Below, piece after piece: positions 16,130-19,010 of a stretch of DNA of 19,010 bases. A program made the translations under genes and the position numbers. Each line of letters begins with the position of its first letter. Position 1 is the stretch's first letter. The notes below the pieces were generated by a model. It saw only the letters and a list, made by a program, of their open reading frames with translations, did no database searches and was not told the origin of the DNA. Source of the stretch: an uncultured Clostridia bacterium. GTDB taxonomy: Bacteria; Bacillota; Clostridia; Oscillospirales; Acutalibacteraceae. The DNA lies in NCBI GenBank assembly GCA_947629295.1, contig CANRDH010000012.1, forward strand, positions 1 through 19,010, written 5' to 3'.

Positions 16130-16157
16130 ATTATACCATGTTATTGTAAAATGTCAA
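16130..16157 (-). promoter_or_regulatory. Near-perfect sigma-A promoter with upstream A-tracts, driving the large RNA
   Basis: On the minus strand TTGACA (16152-16157), a 16-base spacer and TATAAT (16130-16135) match both consensus hexamers exactly. The DNA upstream of -35 (16158-16200) holds several A-runs resembling an UP element. This is the strongest-looking promoter in the window, and it faces a region without coding sequence. Confidence 0.85.
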
Positions 16158-16213
16158 TAGTTTTTTTGAACTTTTTTGAAAAAATTTTATTTTTCATAAA
16201 ATTATATTAACTA

Positions 16214-16242
16214 TTGACTTATTATGGAAATAAGTATAAAAT
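16214..16242 (+). promoter_or_regulatory. Predicted sigma-A promoter of the DUF1292 gene
   Basis: TTGACT (16214-16219), a 17-base spacer and TAAAAT (16237-16242) precede a leader of about 95 bases. It is divergent from the large-RNA promoter, with an A/T-run-rich spacer between them. Confidence 0.7.
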
Positions 16243-16253
16243 ATTCAGTAAGC

Positions 16254-16318
16254 GGAGATAAACATTCCTATTTAAAGACATCTCAATCATATTGTAAAAG
16301 GAATGTATATCCGTTAAA
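16254..16318 (+). promoter_or_regulatory. Long stem in the leader of the DUF1292 gene
   Basis: ACATTCCT and AGGAATGT form a perfect 8-bp helix across about 30 bases of loop, and CGGA/TCCG extends it outward past a small internal loop. It lies between the predicted start site and the ribosome binding site AGGAG. Function unknown. Confidence 0.4.
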
Positions 16319-16343
16319 GTTTTATTGAACAGGAGCTGTTGTT

Positions 16344-16658
16344 ATGAGCAAGAACGATAATATCGCAAATGATGAGGAAATGGATGAGGTTGACCTTATT
16401 TCCCTTCTTGACGATGAAGGAAATGAATACGAATTTGAGGTTCTCGATGAAATTGACTATAAGGACGGACATTATTATGCCCTTATGCCTACCTTTGATC
16501 TCCCCGAGCAGGATATTGAATCGGGCAGCACCTATATGATTTTTGAGGCTGTGGAGGATGAAAACGGCGAACCTCAGCTTGCGGAAATCGAGGATGAGGA
16601 TTTGCTTGATGAAATTTCCGAAATTTTCGAGAATAATTTTGATGAAATGCTTGAATAA
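16344..16658 (+). CDS. DUF1292 (YrzB-like) family protein
   Basis: This is a small, very acidic protein (104 residues) of the DUF1292 family, widespread in Firmicutes and of unknown function. The core matches the family: VDLISLLDDEGNEYEFEVLDEIDYKDGHYYALMP, then YMIFEAVEDENGEPQLAEIEDEDLLDEISEIFEN. It has no signal peptide or membrane segment, so it should be cytosolic. The ATG at 16344 has AGGAG eight bases upstream. In many Firmicutes the family is encoded beside ruvX (yrrK) and ireB; here it stands alone, between the divergent large-RNA promoter and a second ncRNA gene, with its own promoter. No clear terminator follows its stop codon before the next promoter. Confidence 0.9.
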   Translation: MSKNDNIANDEEMDEVDLISLLDDEGNEYEFEVLDEIDYKDGHYYALMPTFDLPEQDIESGSTYMIFEAVEDENGEPQLAEIEDEDLLDEISEIFENNFDEMLE

Positions 16659-16686
16659 TAAAAATATAATTGTTTTAAATTTACTA

Positions 16687-16715
16687 TTGATTTTTTAATA
16701 TGAATGTTGTATAAT
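16687..16715 (+). promoter_or_regulatory. Predicted sigma-A promoter of the rod-shaped ncRNA
   Basis: TTGATT (16687-16692), a 17-base spacer and TATAAT (16710-16715) give a start site near 16722, about 29 bases before the closing stem of the RNA. Confidence 0.75.
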
Positions 16716-16750
16716 ATTAGCATAAGTAAATTATATTTTTTGTTTATATT

Positions 16751-16932
16751 GTCTGCCTGATGCGTATTACGGTCTAAAATAACCCTACAACCCTTAAATC
16801 GGGAATCCGGCTCCTGTGGTGGACTTCAGACCTCCCGCTTTTGCGGACGAAGGGAGTATGAAATCATGGGGAGGATACCCACCTGCTTATCTCGTAGGCA
16901 GGTTATTATTGACTAGGTACGGTCGGGCGGAC
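16751..16932 (+). ncRNA. Rod-shaped structured RNA, 6S-like (ssrS candidate; raiA-type RNA is the alternative)
   Basis: This ~182-nt core folds into one long interrupted hairpin with its apex in the exact middle. Paired segments, outside to inside: 16751-16760 with 16923-16932 (10 bp, two G-U pairs); CGTA/TACG (16763-16766, 16918-16921); GGTC/GACT (16771-16774, 16911-16914); AATAACC/GGTTATT (16778-16784, 16901-16907); CTAC/GTAG (16785-16788, 16894-16897); a large bubble; GGGAATCC/GGATACCC (16801-16808, 16873-16880); GCTCC/GGAGT (16810-16814, 16853-16857); CTTC/GAAG (16824-16827, 16849-16852); and the apex CCGC-TTTT-GCGG (16835-16846). Closing stem, central bubble, single rod, own promoter and own terminator fit 6S RNA, which binds the sigma-A RNA polymerase holoenzyme. 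The strand is fixed by the promoter, the U-tract and the G-U pairs. The class name rests on architecture, not on a sequence match. The transcript probably runs from about 16722 to 16971. Confidence 0.7.
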
Positions 16933-16948
16933 TTTATGCTTTATTTTG

Positions 16949-16971
16949 GTGCGGTTAATCCGCACTTTTTT
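16949..16971 (+). terminator. Intrinsic terminator of the rod-shaped ncRNA
   Basis: GTGCGG-TTAAT-CCGCAC (16949-16965) is a perfect 6-bp stem followed by six T, a textbook intrinsic terminator 16 bases after the closing stem of the RNA. Confidence 0.92.
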
Positions 16972-17099
16972 CTTTATAAGAAAATACGCTCTGTCTTTTA
17001 CAAAAACGCTCATATAAACTGAATGTTATACAAAAAATATCTTTTGGTTATATATATTTCTCCATAACCGCTTAAATCATAAGTGTTACAACATTGTAG

Positions 17100-17128
17100 T
17101 TGCATTATCAGCCAAAAAATTATATAAT
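17100..17128 (+). promoter_or_regulatory. Predicted sigma-A promoter of the DUF4358 gene
   Basis: TTGCAT (17100-17105), a 17-base spacer and TATAAT (17123-17128) lie 57 bases before the gene. A small palindrome, TACAA-CA-TTGTA (17088-17099), directly abuts the -35 box and could be an operator. Confidence 0.75.
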
Positions 17129-17185
17129 ATTTAGTAATAATGAGTCAGTTTTATATACAAATTCACATATTGAGAGGTGAATATC

Positions 17186-17731
17186 TTGAGTAACCAAAAA
17201 CGAAAACAAAATAATATTGTTCTCACCATTATTATAATTGTCCTGATTGTTATAATATCGGTTGTCTTATCCTTTGCTGTAATAATTACATTATTCAACA
17301 ACTCTGAGAAAGAAAAAAAAGAATATACCGCTTCCGAAATCACCTCAACGGTCGTCAAAAAAATGAAATATGAAAATCTTTCGGAAATATCATCCTCCAA
17401 TATATCTAAATACTATGATATCCCTGAAGGGACGGTTGATGACTGTTCTATGTACATTTCAACACGTTCCGATAATTTCACGGAAATAGCCTGCTTCAGG
17501 CTTACCTCAGAGGATAAACAGGAACAGCTTATAGAGGTAATAAACGATTATATAGGAGAAAAAGCAATAACCTACAACAACGTCGGAGATAACGCATACT
17601 CAACGGTTACCGCAAGTAAAACAGATATAAAATACCCGTATGTTTTTGTTGCCGTGACTCCGGACAGTGAGGCTGCAATAAATGCCTTTGAATCTATCGT
17701 AGCGGTTGATTCCGACTCCAAAACAAAATGA
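17186..17731 (+). CDS. Membrane-anchored DUF4358 family protein
   Basis: The product (181 residues) has a short basic N-terminus, one strong membrane segment at about residues 11-37, a charged spacer (SEKEKK) and an extracytoplasmic domain that fits DUF4358, a Clostridia family of unknown function. Family-like stretches are ISKYYDIPEGTVDDCSMYIS, EIACFRLTSEDKQEQLIEVI and KYPYVFVAVTPDSEAAINAF. It has no lipobox cysteine, so it is a membrane-anchored rather than a lipid-modified form. The TTG at 17186 was chosen because AGAGGTG ends six bases upstream; the in-frame GTG at 17177 is part of that ribosome binding site. It appears to be monocistronic, with its own consensus promoter and a strong hairpin downstream. 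Family assignment is from remembered sequence pattern. Confidence 0.8.
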   Translation: MSNQKRKQNNIVLTIIIIVLIVIISVVLSFAVIITLFNNSEKEKKEYTASEITSTVVKKMKYENLSEISSSNISKYYDIPEGTVDDCSMYISTRSDNFTEIACFRLTSEDKQEQLIEVINDYIGEKAITYNNVGDNAYSTVTASKTDIKYPYVFVAVTPDSEAAINAFESIVAVDSDSKTK

Positions 17732-17788
17732 GTTAAGATTAAAACAGGAGATCATTACCCTGCCGATTATTTACCGAATAAAAAAAAT

Positions 17789-17833
17789 TTTATGCCCTAC
17801 CGCAGCAGACTGTGCATTACGGTAGGGCATAAA
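17789..17833. terminator. Bidirectional terminator between the convergent DUF4358 gene and gpmI
   Basis: TTTATGCCCTACCG (17789-17802) and CGGTAGGGCATAAA (17820-17833) form a perfect 14-bp stem with a 17-base loop, between the two convergent stop codons. On the minus strand the stem is followed by an A4T8-like tract, which suits gpmI best; on the plus strand the tract is AATATTATT. Confidence 0.85.
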
Positions 17834-17855
17834 TATTATTGATTTAAAATTAAAG

Positions 17856-19010
17856 CTATTTTATAATGCTCTCTCCGTCCATTTCCTCGGGCTTGGGAAG
17901 TCCCAAAAGCTTAAGCATGGTCGGAGCTATATCTGCAAGTCTGCCGCCGTCACGGAGCTCACAGGGATGATTTACAACGGCAAACGGAACAAGATTGGTT
18001 GTATGTGCAGTAAACGGCTCTCCGTTCTCATCAAGCATCTTATCCGCATTGCCGTGGTCGGCAGTTATAAGTGCTATGCCGTCCATCTTCTTTATAGCCT
18101 TGACAACCTGTCCTACGCAGTCGTCAACAGCCTCAACAGCCTTAACGGCAGCCTCGAATACGCCTGTATGACCTACCATGTCACAGTTGGCAAAATTGAG
18201 TATGATAACATCATACTTGCCGCTTTCTATTCTCTCGACAACATTTTTTGTTACCTCATATGCACTCATTTCAGGCTTGAGGTCAAAGGTCGCAACCTCC
18301 GGCGAAGGAACAAGACATCTGTCCTCACCCTCGCTTACGGTTTCAACACCGCCGTTGAAGAAGAATGTAACATGGGCATATTTTTCGGTTTCGGCAATTC
18401 TTAGCTGTGTAAGACCTTTCTTGGAGATATACTCGCCAAAGGTATTGACAAGGCTCTGCGGCTTGAATGCAACCTCGACATTCGGCATTGTTGCATCATA
18501 CTGAGTCATGCACACATAATTGAGCGGGAACATACCGTTTCTTCTCTCAAACCCCTTGAACTCCGGATCAACAAGCGTACGTGTTATCTGCCTTGCCCTG
18601 TCGGGACGGAAATTGTAGAAAATTACGGAATCTCCGCTCTTTATGGTCGCACCCTTTACACAAACTGTCGGGAGAACAAATTCATCCGTAACACCCTCTG
18701 CATAAGATTTCTCTACTGCCTCGACAGCGTTATCAGCTTGAACGCCCTCTCCGTAAACAAGAGCAGCATAAGCCTTTTCAACTCTCTCCCAATTATTATC
18801 ACGGTCCATAGCATAATAACGGCCCGATACCGTTGCTATTTTTCCGACGCCTATCTCATCAAGCTTTTTCTGACAAGCCTCTACATAGTCCTTTGCACTT
18901 GAAGGGGGAACGTCACGTCCGTCAAGGAATGCATGGATGTACACATTCTTAACGCCCATTGTCTTAGCCATTTCAACCAGCCCATAGAGATGATTTATAT
19001 GGCTGTGAAC
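17856..19010 (-). CDS. gpmI: 2,3-bisphosphoglycerate-independent phosphoglycerate mutase, C-terminal part
   Basis: GpmI interconverts 3- and 2-phosphoglycerate in glycolysis using two Mn2+ ions. The minus-strand frame is open from the right edge to the stop at 17856 and gives 384 residues, roughly the last three quarters of a protein that is usually about 510 long. The visible part starts with VHSHINHLYGLVEMAKTMGV, followed by IHAFLDGRDVPP, VSGRYYAMDRDNNWERVEKAY and FYNFRPDRARQITR. The metal and phosphate ligands are in ILNFANCDMVGHTG and ALITADHGNADKM. The N-terminal part with the catalytic serine lies outside the window. An internal ATG at 18971 is not the start, since conserved sequence continues upstream of it. 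The gene converges on the DUF4358 gene and shares a bidirectional terminator with it. Confidence 0.96.
   Translation of the reverse strand, partial: VHSHINHLYGLVEMAKTMGVKNVYIHAFLDGRDVPPSSAKDYVEACQKKLDEIGVGKIATVSGRYYAMDRDNNWERVEKAYAALVYGEGVQADNAVEAVEKSYAEGVTDEFVLPTVCVKGATIKSGDSVIFYNFRPDRARQITRTLVDPEFKGFERRNGMFPLNYVCMTQYDATMPNVEVAFKPQSLVNTFGEYISKKGLTQLRIAETEKYAHVTFFFNGGVETVSEGEDRCLVPSPEVATFDLKPEMSAYEVTKNVVERIESGKYDVIILNFANCDMVGHTGVFEAAVKAVEAVDDCVGQVVKAIKKMDGIALITADHGNADKMLDENGEPFTAHTTNLVPFAVVNHPCELRDGGRLADIAPTMLKLLGLPKPEEMDGESIIK

Noticed and set aside
15429..16210. Plus- and minus-strand reading frames of 60-104 codons in the 15.4-16.2 kb region
   Set aside because: They are short, have no ribosome binding sites, show low-complexity composition and overlap the paired segments of the proposed RNA; no family resemblance was seen.
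16816..17022. 68-codon frame on the plus strand starting at 16816
   Set aside because: It lies across the apex of the rod-shaped RNA and its terminator, has no proper ribosome binding site, and its codons follow the RNA stems.
17177..17185. GTG at 17177 as start of the DUF4358 protein
   Set aside because: The GTG is part of the AGAGGTG ribosome binding site; the TTG at 17186 has correct spacing.
1..19010. CRISPR arrays, IS elements, tRNA or rRNA genes
   Set aside because: No regularly spaced direct repeats, transposase frames, terminal inverted repeats, tRNA cloverleafs or rRNA segments were seen.

Overview
The window looks like a chromosomal core segment of a spore-forming, moderately low-GC Firmicute of class Clostridia, most likely a Ruminococcus-like member of the Oscillospiraceae. 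This is inferred from the gene families (YunB sporulation protein, AddAB instead of RecBCD, rpsF-ssb-rpsR operon, DUF1292, TIGR03905 TSCPD and DUF4358 proteins), strong GGAGG-type ribosome binding sites, TTG/GTG starts and near-consensus sigma-A promoters. No tRNA, rRNA, IS element, phage gene or CRISPR array was seen.

Left part (1-11070), all on the minus strand: the 5' part of miaB (tRNA methylthiotransferase, running off the left edge), yunB, mntP (Mn2+ efflux), the addB-addA pair (recombinational repair nuclease/helicase) and prfB (RF2). Promoters are readable in front of miaB, addB and prfB. Intrinsic terminators follow prfB and mntP; the mntP one overlaps the yunB ribosome binding site.

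Middle (11071-15322), plus strand: a divergent promoter drives a membrane protein with a prokaryotic RING-like domain and a zinc ribbon, followed by galU. A short region with a decayed acyltransferase fragment leads to the rpsF-ssb-rpsR operon with its own consensus promoter. Next come a multi-hairpin intergenic segment and a small cysteine-rich TSCPD (TIGR03905) protein.

Right part (15323-19010): about 1 kb without credible protein genes. Read on the minus strand it has a near-perfect sigma-A promoter (TTGACA-16-TATAAT) behind A-tracts, then about 800 nt full of perfect inverted repeats, ending at a strong hairpin. I read it as a large structured noncoding RNA and the most interesting item here. 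Divergent from it is a DUF1292 gene. A second, ~180-nt rod-shaped RNA with its own promoter and terminator follows (6S-like architecture; raiA-type RNA is the alternative). A membrane-anchored DUF4358 protein comes next, and then the 3' part of gpmI on the minus strand, running off the right edge.

Functionally this is housekeeping: translation and tRNA modification (miaB, prfB, rpsF, rpsR), DNA repair and replication (addAB, ssb), metal and sugar metabolism (mntP, galU, gpmI) and sporulation (yunB). The unexplained content is concentrated in the noncoding stretches 14730-15020, 15323-16140 and 16720-16971.
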